A stretch of 64,000 nt of DNA from Streptomyces sp. YIM 130001 (GTDB lineage: Bacteria > Actinomycetota > Actinomycetes > Streptomycetales > Streptomycetaceae). Both the position numbers and the translations under genes were made by a program. The notes beneath the pieces were generated by a model. It worked only from the letters and a program-made list of their open reading frames with translations, was not told where the DNA came from and did not search any database. The DNA is taken from positions 221,970 to 285,969 of the forward strand of contig NZ_KZ984548.1 in assembly GCF_003574445.1 (NCBI RefSeq), read 5' to 3'. Positions 38,074 to 47,068 of this stretch are shown one piece after another; position 1 is the first letter of the stretch, and the number at the start of each line of letters is the position of its first letter.

Positions 38074-39780
38074 GTGAGGACAGCGACACTGGGCCCCGCA
38101 GAGCGCGCCGAAGCACTGGCCGGCCTGGCCGAGCGGGAACTGGACGTGTTGGTCGTCGGCGCCGGCGTGGTCGGCGCGGGTACCGCGCTCGACGCCGTGA
38201 CCCGCGGCCTGTCCACCGGTCTGGTCGAGGCACGCGACTGGGCATCCGGTACATCCAGCCGGTCGAGCAAGCTCATCCATGGCGGGCTGCGCTATCTGGA
38301 GATGCTCGACTTCGCGCTGGTGCGGGAGGCCTTGAAGGAGCGAGGCCTGCTCCTGGAGCGCATCGCCCCGCACCTGGTGAAACCGGTGCCGTTCCTCTAC
38401 CCGCTGAAGGGCAAGGGCTGGGAGCGGATCTACGCGGGATCGGGCGTCGCGCTCTACGACACGATGTCGATGTCGCGCGGCCACGGCCGGGGGCTGCCGA
38501 TGCACCGGCACCTGAGCCGGCGTCACGCCCTGCGGGTGGCACCGTGTCTGCAGAAGGACGCACTGGTCGGGGCCCTGCAGTACTACGACGCGCAGATGGA
38601 CGACGCCCGCTACGTAGCCACCTTGGTGCGCACCGCCTCGGCGTACGGCGCGAAGGTCGCGAACCAGGCGCGGGTGACCGGCTTCCTGCGCGAGGGCGAG
38701 CGGGTGGTCGGCGCCCGGGTCCAGGACCTGGAGGGCGGCGGGGAGTACGAGATCAGGGCACGCCAGGTCGTCAATGCCACGGGCGTGTGGACCGACGACA
38801 CCCAGGCCATGGTCGGTGAGCGGGGGCAGTTCCACGTCCGGTCGTCCAAGGGCATCCACCTGGTCGTACCGAAGGACCGGATCAACTCGACGACGGGTCT
38901 GATCCTGCGGACCGAGAAGAGCGTGCTGTTCGTCATCCCCTGGGGACGGCACTGGATCGTGGGGACCACCGACACGGACTGGGACCTGGACAAGGCGCAC
39001 CCGGCGGCGTCCAGCGCGGATATCGACTACCTCCTCGAGCACGTCAATTCGGTGCTCGCGGTGCCGCTGACCAGGGACGATGTGCAAGGGGTCTATGCAG
39101 GGCTGCGGCCGCTGCTCGCCGGTGAGTCGGATGCCACCAGCAAGCTGTCCCGCGAGCACACCGTGGCCCATCCGGTGCCGGGTCTGGTGGTCGTGGCGGG
39201 CGGCAAGTACACGACGTACCGGGTGATGGCGAAGGATGCCGTGGACGAGGCGGTGCACGGCCTCGATCAGCGCGTCGCGGAATGTGTCACCGAGGACATC
39301 CCGCTGGTGGGAGCCGAGGGGTACCGGGCGCTGTGGAACGCGCGGGCGCGCACCGCGGCCCGTACCGGCCTTCATGTGGTCCGCGTCGAGCACCTGCTGA
39401 ACAGGTACGGATCGATGGCCGAGGAAGTGCTCGAGCTGATCGCGGCGGATCCGTCGCTCGGCCGGCCGTTGCCGGGCGCGGACGACTACCTGCGTGCCGA
39501 GGTGGTCTACGCGGCTTCGCACGAGGGCGCCCGTCACCTGGACGACGTCCTGACGCGGCGTACGCGGATCTCGATCGAGACGTTCGACCGGGGCACGCGC
39601 AGTGCGCGGGAGGCCGCGGAGCTGATGGCGCCGGTGCTGGGCTGGGACAAGGACCAGATCGAACGGGAGATCACGCACTACGAGAAGCGGGTCGAGGCCG
39701 AGCGGGAGTCGCAGCTCCAGCCGGACGACCTGACGGCGGACGCGGCGCGGCTCGGTGCTCCGGAGATCTCGCCGGACTGA
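38074..39780 (+). CDS. glpD: Glycerol-3-phosphate dehydrogenase (FAD)
   Basis: A 568-residue membrane-associated flavoenzyme oxidising glycerol-3-phosphate to dihydroxyacetone phosphate and feeding electrons to the quinone pool. VLVVGAGVVGAGTALDA binds FAD; SRSSKLIHGGLRYLE and VVNATGVWTDDTQ are family blocks; GGKYTTYRVMAKD is near the C-terminal domain. GTG at 38074 was chosen because GGGAGG lies five bases before it; an ATG at 38008 is an alternative. No glycerol uptake or kinase gene is adjacent. Confidence 0.95.
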   Translation: MRTATLGPAERAEALAGLAERELDVLVVGAGVVGAGTALDAVTRGLSTGLVEARDWASGTSSRSSKLIHGGLRYLEMLDFALVREALKERGLLLERIAPHLVKPVPFLYPLKGKGWERIYAGSGVALYDTMSMSRGHGRGLPMHRHLSRRHALRVAPCLQKDALVGALQYYDAQMDDARYVATLVRTASAYGAKVANQARVTGFLREGERVVGARVQDLEGGGEYEIRARQVVNATGVWTDDTQAMVGERGQFHVRSSKGIHLVVPKDRINSTTGLILRTEKSVLFVIPWGRHWIVGTTDTDWDLDKAHPAASSADIDYLLEHVNSVLAVPLTRDDVQGVYAGLRPLLAGESDATSKLSREHTVAHPVPGLVVVAGGKYTTYRVMAKDAVDEAVHGLDQRVAECVTEDIPLVGAEGYRALWNARARTAARTGLHVVRVEHLLNRYGSMAEEVLELIAADPSLGRPLPGADDYLRAEVVYAASHEGARHLDDVLTRRTRISIETFDRGTRSAREAAELMAPVLGWDKDQIEREITHYEKRVEAERESQLQPDDLTADAARLGAPEISPD

Positions 39781-39790
39781 CGTGCGGTGA

Positions 39791-39823
39791 CCTCTGCCGG
39801 GCAACCACCTTGCCCGGCAGGGG
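39791..39823 (+). terminator. Terminator after glpD
   Basis: CTGCCGGGCAA at 39794-39804 and TTGCCCGGCAG at 39810-39820 pair perfectly around a five-base loop. Confidence 0.75.
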
Positions 39824-40070
39824 AGTTGGCGGTGGCTGGGTCGGTGGTGCGTGTGATTCGCACCGGCCCGGGTGCGGGCTCGGGCCGGGCTGTGGATACC
39901 GGCTGAATCGGTCCGGAAACGGGCTTCCCGTGGCATATGACGAGGTCGCCGGGCATGGTGCGGTGCCTTGCGAACGCGCACCGTTGCGGCGCGGACCCGG
40001 GACTTCCCCTACCCCGGGCATGAGGGACAATGGAGGCTCTGCCAGGGCGGGTTGATTGCAGAGGGGACGC

Positions 40071-41876
40071 ATGTCGGAGGCTGAGCAGCCGAAGGAGACC
40101 ACGGGGCGCCTCCTTGCCGGGCGGTACCGCCTGGGCGAGGTCCTCGGTCGCGGCGGAATGGGCACCGTCTGGCGCGCAGTCGACGAGACCCTCGGCCGTA
40201 CGGTCGCGGTCAAGGAGCTGCGGTTTCCCTCGGCCATCGAGGAGGACGAGAAGCGCCGGCTGATCACGCGCACACTGCGCGAGGCCAAGGCGATCGCCCG
40301 GATCCGGAACAACGGCGCGGTGACGGTCTACGACGTGGTCGACGAGGACGACCGGCCGTGGATCGTCATGGAGCTGATCGAGGGCAAGTCCCTCGCCGAG
40401 GTGACCCGTGATGACGGGCTGTTGACGCCCCGGCGCGCCGCCGAGGTGGGGCTCGCGGTGCTCGACGTGCTGCGTTTTGCGCACCGCGAGGGAATCCTGC
40501 ACCGCGATGTGAAGCCGTCGAACGTACTGATCTCCGAGGACGACGGCCGCGTCGTCCTCACCGACTTCGGGATCGCCCAGGTCGAGGGCGACCCGTCGAT
40601 CACCTCGACCGGCATGCTCGTCGGAGCCCCCTCGTACATCTCGCCGGAGCGGGCCCGCGGGCACAAGCCCGGGCCCGCCGCGGACCTGTGGTCGCTCGGC
40701 GGTCTGCTCTACGCCTCGGTCGAGGGCGTCCCGCCGTACGACAAGGGGTCGGCGATCGCCACCCTCACCGCGGTGATGACCGAGAACCTGGAGCCGCCGA
40801 AGAACGCGGGGCCGCTGGAGACGGTCATCTACGGTCTGCTCGCCAAGGACCCGGACCAGCGTCTCGACGATGCCGCGGCCCGTGCACTGCTCAACGACGT
40901 GATCCACGCGCCCGAGGAGTCCGAGGAGAAGGCGCCGGAGCCCCCGGCGGACTCGACTCGCTCCATGCCGTTGCCGCCTCCGCCGGCGGGGAAGCCGAAG
41001 GGGTCGGGCAAGCGGAAGGGTGCTGCGGCCGGTGCCGGTGCGGCCGCGGGCGAAGGAGCGGTGGCGGCCGATGCGGCTGCCGCCACGCCTGCCGGGCCTG
41101 CCGGGCCGCCGCCGAGTTCCGCGCCGTCGGGGGTGAACGCCGGGGGAGAGGCGTTCGGGCGGCTGCTGGCGCGGCACAAGATGGTGATCCTGGCCGTGGT
41201 GGCGGCGCTTGTCGTGCTCGGCTCCGCGCTGGCTGTCGCGCTGAACAACGGTTCCGGCGACGGCAGTCGGGACAACAAGGGCAAGGGCGCCCAGGAGTCC
41301 GCGGGCTCGGAGAAGGGCGCGGACAAGCCCAAGGAGGAGGCCGGCGGGCAGGGCGACGACGCCGGTGACGGCGACGACGACGGCGGCAAGGCCGAGGACA
41401 AGCCCGAGGACGGCCCCCCGGACGGGTACGAGACGGTCTCGAACTCGAAGTTCGAGTTCTCCGTGGCGTTGCCGGAGGGCTGGAAGCAGACCGGTGAGTC
41501 GGGTGCCGGCGCCGGTGCGATCTATGCCGGGAGCGACGGCGGCTATCCGAAGGTCCAGGTGGACCTCTCCCGGTCGCCGGGCAGTGACGCGGCCGACGCC
41601 TGGCGGAAGGGCGAGGTGTCGGTCAAGCAGAACTCCACCGACTACAAGCGCGTGTCGCTCGAGCCCTCGTCCTGGCGCGGCTATCTGACCGTCGCCGACT
41701 GGGAGTTCACCCGTACCGAGGGCAAGGTGCCGGTGCGGATACTGAACAGGGGCTTCGTGACGGACAAGGCGCACGCCTACGCGATCATGATCACCTGCGA
41801 GGCGGACAAGTGGGACGACAAGTCCTGCGCCGAGCTGCGCGATACGGCGTTCGACACCTTCGAGCCGAAGGGCTGA
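40071..41876 (+). CDS. Transmembrane Ser/Thr protein kinase (cluster member 1)
   Basis: A 601-residue receptor-type kinase. The kinase domain covers about 12-280: Gly loop GRGGMG (26-31), VAVK Lys48, HRDVKPSN with Asp146, DFG 165-167. A Pro/Ala/Gly-rich linker leads to one membrane helix at about 371-391. The outer part has an acidic linker and a ~145-residue domain (FEFSVALPEGWKQ to DTFEPKG); there are no PASTA repeats. ATG at 40071 follows GAGGGGAC. First of four tandem kinase-family genes after glpD; in S. coelicolor this cluster is linked to sporulation control. Confidence 0.93.
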   Translation: MSEAEQPKETTGRLLAGRYRLGEVLGRGGMGTVWRAVDETLGRTVAVKELRFPSAIEEDEKRRLITRTLREAKAIARIRNNGAVTVYDVVDEDDRPWIVMELIEGKSLAEVTRDDGLLTPRRAAEVGLAVLDVLRFAHREGILHRDVKPSNVLISEDDGRVVLTDFGIAQVEGDPSITSTGMLVGAPSYISPERARGHKPGPAADLWSLGGLLYASVEGVPPYDKGSAIATLTAVMTENLEPPKNAGPLETVIYGLLAKDPDQRLDDAAARALLNDVIHAPEESEEKAPEPPADSTRSMPLPPPPAGKPKGSGKRKGAAAGAGAAAGEGAVAADAAAATPAGPAGPPPSSAPSGVNAGGEAFGRLLARHKMVILAVVAALVVLGSALAVALNNGSGDGSRDNKGKGAQESAGSEKGADKPKEEAGGQGDDAGDGDDDGGKAEDKPEDGPPDGYETVSNSKFEFSVALPEGWKQTGESGAGAGAIYAGSDGGYPKVQVDLSRSPGSDAADAWRKGEVSVKQNSTDYKRVSLEPSSWRGYLTVADWEFTRTEGKVPVRILNRGFVTDKAHAYAIMITCEADKWDDKSCAELRDTAFDTFEPKG

Positions 41877-42192
41877 CCGCAGCGCGCGAACGACTTCCGC
41901 GGACCCCGGGGTGGTGCTCTGGGTGACCGCGTATCGTCATGCCCGTTGATCGGATTGTTCCCAACTAGGCGCACCTTGGGCGGAATTGGGGGCTAGTGGC
42001 CTGGTGAGGGCCTCGCTCTCCGCGATGCCTGTGGATAACCCGCACAGATGTGCGTGGTGACGTATCGTGAGAACGCGCGAACCCTACGCAACCGCAATCT
42101 GGCGGGAAACGAACGGACTTGGCGCACAAAGGGACGGGTAGAAGTGCGCGGACAGGGGCATCGGGCGCCGCGCATGCTGACGGGGAGGCGAT
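41877..42192. other. Intergenic region before the pseudokinase gene
   Basis: No gene seen. It is relatively AT-rich in the middle. It holds a TGTGGATAA DnaA-like box at 42030-42038 and an inverted repeat CGCACA/TGTGCG at 42041-42054. A promoter for the next gene is likely but I cannot fix it. Confidence 0.6.
42030..42038 (-). promoter_or_regulatory. DnaA-box-like sequence
   Basis: TGTGGATAA is the complement of TTATCCACA, the classical high-affinity DnaA box. Single site. Confidence 0.35.
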
Positions 42193-45030
42193 GTGGACGA
42201 CTACGCGGGACGTGTACTTGCCGACCGTTACCGTCTGCCACTGCCGCCGTCCGATGAGTACGAGTTCGCCGAGACGCGCGCGTTCGACACCTACAGCGGC
42301 CAGGAAGTCCTGGTCAGGCAGGTGCCGTTGCCCGAGGTCGTCGAGGCCGAGGTGCTGGACGACGAGGGCGGCGTAGGGACGGTGCCGGCGCCCCGGCGGG
42401 CCTCGGGGCGGACCACGCGCAAGCCCACCGATCCGGCGGTCCGGCGGGCCATCGAGGCCGCTCAGGCCGCCGCGCAGATTCCGGACCATCCCCGGCTCGA
42501 CCAGGTCTTCGACGTGTTCGCGGAGGGCGGTTCGCTGTGGATCGTGAGCGAGGTCGTGGCCGCGCGGCCGCTCGCCGCGCTCCTGGCCGAGCGGCCCCTG
42601 CCGCCGTATCGGGCGGCGGAAGTCGCCTCGGACGTCCTCACGGCCCTGCGGGTTCTGCACGCGCACGGCTGGGTCCACCGGAACATCACGGTGCGTACGG
42701 TCCTGGTCTGCGACGACGGACGCATCATGCTGACCGGGCTGGCCGCAGGCGCGGCCGAGGACGCACTGTGCGGGTACGACCCGGTGCCCGAGCCGCCGCC
42801 GGACGACGGCGAGGCCGATGAGCCGATCGACGGCTCGGCCGACGGCTCGGTCGGCGGCGAGGACGGCGGCTCGGGCGGTCCCGGGGCTGGGTACTCGAGC
42901 AGTGCTCTGCCGGAGCCGGCTGGGGCGGGTGGGTATGAAGCGATCAATTCCGGTCATCGGGACGGGAGTTCGGGTCAGGTCGCGGTCGGCGCTCCCGCGC
43001 TCGACAAGGGCCGGCCGGACGGCGGGGCGCGCCCCGCTCTGCCCGTGGGTGACACCCGGGCCGCGCGGGCCGGAGCGATCGCGGCCTACCGCGCGGGCGC
43101 TCGGGCGGCCGCGGCGGCGCGCGTGCGCGAGGAGGACGTCGAGGGGCGCGCCCTCCCGGGGCCGCGCAGTGCAGCACGCGAGGAGGACCGCTTCGCGCCC
43201 GAGGAGTCCGGTGAGTCCGGGCCCGTCGAGGCAGGGCCGCCCGGACGGATAGTCGATCCGTACGGAGTGGGCGGGCGCCTCTCCGGAGCGAGTGACGGCG
43301 CGGACGGGCGAGAGCCGGAGCCGGCCCACCGCCCGCGGCACCTCTCCGAGCGCAGCGGCGCGAGCGCCGCGGAGCCGGCGCCCGGCTGGCACGGTGCGGT
43401 TCCACGCAGCGAGGCCGCGAGGGCCGGCACGGACGCCGGGGTGGAGGTGGCCGGCCGTGAGCAGGATGCCGGTGGGGCCGAGGAGTCGCACGAGCCGCGG
43501 GAGCCCTGGGAAACCGGTGGTGCGGTCGGCCAGGAGCTCGCCACCCGCGATGGCTCCGGGCTGACGGGCACCTCGACCGGGACGGCCGGTCTGCCCGCCG
43601 GTGCGCCGGCGCACGCCACGGGCGGAGCTCGCTGGGACGACCTGGTGGCGGGCGACGGTCCGCGTCGTAAGGGGCCCGCGACCCCGCTGGACGCGGAGCG
43701 GGCGCGACAGGCACGGATGACGGTGGTCGGCGCGGTGACCGAGCGCTGGTCGCCGGAGCAGGCCGGACCGGTGCACGAGAACTGGCAGTTGGCGCCGCCG
43801 GTCGGCCCCGCCACCGATCTCTGGGCCCTCGGCGCGCTGCTCTTCCGGGCGGTGCAGGGGCATGCGCCGTATCCGGAGGACAGCACCTACGAACTCGTGC
43901 AGTTGGTGTGCGCGGAGTCGCCCGCGTTCGCCGAGGAGTGCGGGCCGCTGCGGCCCGTGGTGGAGTCGCTGCTGCGCCAGGACCCCACGGAGCGGCCCGA
44001 GTTCGAGGAGCTGCGCGGCTGGCTGCGCTCGCTCATCCGCTCGGCGCCGGAGCCGGAGGTCGGCGAGGACGTCGTGCCGGTGCTGCCGCACGAGTCCGGC
44101 AAGCTGCCCGTCGTACGCCGCCGCGGCGAGCTCGTACGCAGGCGCAGGGGTGACGGCGGACGGCACAAGAAGGGCAAGCCGCCGAAGGAACCGCGCGCCC
44201 GGCGGGAGAAGGCCGTGCGCAGGGAGAGGCCCGCCCGGCGCGAGGAGCCCGTGGTGCAGCGGGATCTGCCCGAGCGGGCGCCGAAGCCGCCGAGCGAACC
44301 ACGCCGCGGTGGTCCGCGCAGGCTCGGCCGGCTGCTGCTCGCGCTCGTCCTGCTCGGGCTGGTGGCAGCCGTGGCCTACGCCGTGATGTTCATGCCCAAG
44401 GCGGATTCGGGGAGCGGTGACGACGCCCAGGGCGCCGGTGCGAGCGAGTCCGCCCCGGCGGACACGCCTCCGCGGGCCTCGTCCGATCCGGAGAAGCCGG
44501 AGAGCCCCGGGAAATCGGAGAAGCCCGAGGAGACGGGCAAGGGGTCTCCGGACCCGCAGACGACGGACCCTGACCTGCCCAAGGGCTTCACGCTGCAGAA
44601 GGACCCCGCGGGATTCCACGTGGCGGTGGCGAAGGGCTGGGACCGAAAGGGCAAGAACGGCCAGGGCCAAGTCACGTACAGCAAGGGAGACTTCGAGCTG
44701 CTGCTGGTCCCCGGCCGGGACGGCACCGACGCGCAGGGCAGCGACCCGATGGAGTACCAGCGGGAGAAGGAGCGGGAGCTGCAGCCGTTCCGGGACTCCT
44801 CCTGGTCCACGTCCACGGGCATGCGCCGAATAGACGTCGGCGACCGGGCCATGGCCGAGGGCCAGTTCACCTGGCAGGAGGGCGACGAGGACGAGGTCTA
44901 CGTGCGGAACCTGGCGATGATCGTCGACGGCCGGTACCACGTGGTGATGGTGAAGGGCCCCGAGTCGGAGCGGGACGAGGTCTCGCGGTTCTACGAGCAG
45001 GCGGCTGCCACGTATCGGCCTACGAAGTAG
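42193..45030 (+). CDS. Transmembrane pseudokinase (cluster member 2)
   Basis: A 945-residue kinase-fold protein with no catalytic residues. The Gly loop is missing, the ATP Lys is Arg42 (EVLVRQV), HRD is HRN (162-164) with ITVRT after it, and DFG is TGL (181-183). The kinase C-lobe is split by a ~330-residue low-complexity insert (about 195-515), after which TERWSPEQ and ATDLWALGALLFRAVQGHAPY resume the fold. Then come a very basic stretch, one membrane helix near 710-730, a Ser/Pro/Lys linker and a ~150-residue outer domain. GTG follows GGGGAGG. Confidence 0.88.
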   Translation: MDDYAGRVLADRYRLPLPPSDEYEFAETRAFDTYSGQEVLVRQVPLPEVVEAEVLDDEGGVGTVPAPRRASGRTTRKPTDPAVRRAIEAAQAAAQIPDHPRLDQVFDVFAEGGSLWIVSEVVAARPLAALLAERPLPPYRAAEVASDVLTALRVLHAHGWVHRNITVRTVLVCDDGRIMLTGLAAGAAEDALCGYDPVPEPPPDDGEADEPIDGSADGSVGGEDGGSGGPGAGYSSSALPEPAGAGGYEAINSGHRDGSSGQVAVGAPALDKGRPDGGARPALPVGDTRAARAGAIAAYRAGARAAAAARVREEDVEGRALPGPRSAAREEDRFAPEESGESGPVEAGPPGRIVDPYGVGGRLSGASDGADGREPEPAHRPRHLSERSGASAAEPAPGWHGAVPRSEAARAGTDAGVEVAGREQDAGGAEESHEPREPWETGGAVGQELATRDGSGLTGTSTGTAGLPAGAPAHATGGARWDDLVAGDGPRRKGPATPLDAERARQARMTVVGAVTERWSPEQAGPVHENWQLAPPVGPATDLWALGALLFRAVQGHAPYPEDSTYELVQLVCAESPAFAEECGPLRPVVESLLRQDPTERPEFEELRGWLRSLIRSAPEPEVGEDVVPVLPHESGKLPVVRRRGELVRRRRGDGGRHKKGKPPKEPRARREKAVRRERPARREEPVVQRDLPERAPKPPSEPRRGGPRRLGRLLLALVLLGLVAAVAYAVMFMPKADSGSGDDAQGAGASESAPADTPPRASSDPEKPESPGKSEKPEETGKGSPDPQTTDPDLPKGFTLQKDPAGFHVAVAKGWDRKGKNGQGQVTYSKGDFELLLVPGRDGTDAQGSDPMEYQREKERELQPFRDSSWSTSTGMRRIDVGDRAMAEGQFTWQEGDEDEVYVRNLAMIVDGRYHVVMVKGPESERDEVSRFYEQAAATYRPTK

Positions 45031-45174
45031 GCGATCGCCGGGGGCGCTCGGCGGAGCCGGGTCGTCCCCCTCGCCGTCGACGGACGCCGCTGGGTCCGGT
45101 GGGGCCGGAGCTGCCGCAGGTGGCGGTCGGACACCGGGACGGAGCAGATCGTTCCTGTGCGGCATGATGACTGC

Positions 45175-46869
45175 ATGGCGACTGACGGGGGAAGCAGCCG
45201 AGTCATCGCGGGCCGCTACCGGCTGTGCGCGCGGCTCGGCAGAGGCGGTATGGGGATCGTCTGGCGGGCCGTCGACGAGGTGCTCGGGCGTGAGGTGGCG
45301 GTCAAGGAACTGCGCCTCGACGAGACGCTGTCCGCGGACGAGGCGCGCCAACTGCGGGAACGAATGCTGCGCGAGGCGCGCATCGTCGCGGGCGTCCGGC
45401 ATCCGCACGTCATCGTCGTGCACGACGTGGTGGTCGAGGACGAACAGCCGTACATCGTCATGGAAGTGATCGACGGCGGTTCGCTGGCGGACCGGCTGGC
45501 CTCGCAGGGGCCGGTCTCTCCCGCGCAGGCCGCGCGGCTGTGCCTGTCGCTGCTCGGTGCCCTGCGCGCCGCGCACGCGCGCGGAGTCCTGCACCGCGAC
45601 ATCAAGCCGGGCAACGTCCTCCTGGAGGCCGGCACCGACCGCGCCGTGCTCACGGATTTCGGGATCGCCCAGGTCGCGGGGGCCACGACGCTCACGGAGT
45701 ACGGGGCGTTCGTCGGCTCGCCCGAGTACACGGCGCCGGAGCGGATGGCGGGCGGGCAGACCGGCCCCGAGTCCGACCTCTGGTCGCTCGGGGTGCTGCT
45801 GTGTGCGGCGGTGACCGGGGAGTCCCCGTTCCACCGGGATTCGCTCGGCGGCGTCCTGCATGCCGTGGTGATGGACGAGATCCGTCCGCCGTCCGCGGTG
45901 GCGCCGTTGCTGCCCGCGGTGCACGGCCTCCTCGAACGGTCGCCGGAGCGCCGTATCGACGCGGTCGAGGCCGAACGGCTGCTCTCCGCCTACGTGACGA
46001 CGGGCACGATGCCGCCGGTGCCGGCCGGGTACACGCCGGCGCACGCGGACGTGCGGGTGGCGGAGCGTGCCGCGATGCCCGTCGACATGCCGGGGTTTCC
46101 GGCGGACGCGACACCGTCCTCGGTGCCGTCCGCCACGTCGGCCGCCGCGCTCTCCGAGGCGCCGGTGCCGCGGGAGCCCGGCAGGCGGCGGTCGCGGAGG
46201 TCCGCGCTGATCGCCGTTGCACTCGTCGTCGCGGTCGCCGGTGCCGGAGCGGGTGCCGCCGCGTTCCTCCTGGACCGCGGTCAGGACCACGACGATCCGC
46301 CGGCCAGTTCGGCCCCGGAGACGACGCACACCACGGAGCCGCCCTCGGAGACGAGTGGTGATCCGAGCCCCGGGCCGACGGTGACGGTCACCGAGCCCGG
46401 GGGCGACGGGCGCCCGAAGGTCCCGGCCGGCTATCGCATCGCGCAGGACGCCGAGGGTTTCTCCCTCGCGGTGCCGCGCGCGTACGTCCGTGAGCGGCAG
46501 GCGCCCCGGGTGTTCTACGTATCCGCCGACGACAAGGTCCGGATCGGCATCAAGTCGACGAAGCCGGTGCCGGGCGGGCCGATGGCCGCGATGCGCAGCG
46601 CGGCCGCCAAGGGCCCGGACAACAACCCCGGCTACCGCGACGGCCGGGTCACCGAGACGACGCACAACGGCCGGACCGCCGCGCTCTGGGAGTTCACCTG
46701 GGACGGCTTCACCGAGAAGGAGGGGGCGCGGCACACCCTCGACCTGACCTGGGAGGAGGGCGGCAGGATGTACGACGTCTGGGTGTCCGCACCGCTCGCC
46801 AGGAAGGGCGAGGCCAAACGCCACTTCGACACCGCGCTCGACACCTTCGGTGTGCGGGGCGGGCGATAG
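45175..46869 (+). CDS. Transmembrane Ser/Thr protein kinase (cluster member 3)
   Basis: A 564-residue kinase. Gly loop GRGGMG (22-27), Lys44, HRDIKPGN (HRD 140-142) and DFG 161-163 are intact, so it should be active. A linker rich in Ala and Pro leads to a membrane helix at about 342-366. The outer part has a Thr/Ser/Pro linker and a ~140-residue domain (GFSLAVPRAYVRE to DTALDTFG) like that of its neighbours. ATG at 45175; the frame is also open 18 bp upstream. It lies 144 bp after the pseudokinase gene. Confidence 0.93.
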   Translation: MATDGGSSRVIAGRYRLCARLGRGGMGIVWRAVDEVLGREVAVKELRLDETLSADEARQLRERMLREARIVAGVRHPHVIVVHDVVVEDEQPYIVMEVIDGGSLADRLASQGPVSPAQAARLCLSLLGALRAAHARGVLHRDIKPGNVLLEAGTDRAVLTDFGIAQVAGATTLTEYGAFVGSPEYTAPERMAGGQTGPESDLWSLGVLLCAAVTGESPFHRDSLGGVLHAVVMDEIRPPSAVAPLLPAVHGLLERSPERRIDAVEAERLLSAYVTTGTMPPVPAGYTPAHADVRVAERAAMPVDMPGFPADATPSSVPSATSAAALSEAPVPREPGRRRSRRSALIAVALVVAVAGAGAGAAAFLLDRGQDHDDPPASSAPETTHTTEPPSETSGDPSPGPTVTVTEPGGDGRPKVPAGYRIAQDAEGFSLAVPRAYVRERQAPRVFYVSADDKVRIGIKSTKPVPGGPMAAMRSAAAKGPDNNPGYRDGRVTETTHNGRTAALWEFTWDGFTEKEGARHTLDLTWEEGGRMYDVWVSAPLARKGEAKRHFDTALDTFGVRGGR

Positions 46870-47068
46870 CCGCTGCGGCTTCCGGGCCGGCCCGTCTCCC
46901 GGCCGCCGAACGGTTCCCGGCCGACCCGCCGTCCCCGCCGCCGCTGCCCGCCTGCCCGTAACCAAATGGTGTGCAACCGCAAGAAACGAGGCGCCGCTCG
47001 TCACGGGTCGGTGACCGACGGCGACCCGAGGTGGATTTGGCGACACCGCACGCGATAGGGATGGGCAT

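Noticed and set aside
41965..47046. A 1693-codon open frame on the minus strand across two kinase genes
   Set aside because: It is the complement of well-supported kinase genes; long antisense frames are expected at this GC content. Its composition (Arg/His/Val-rich) is not protein-like.
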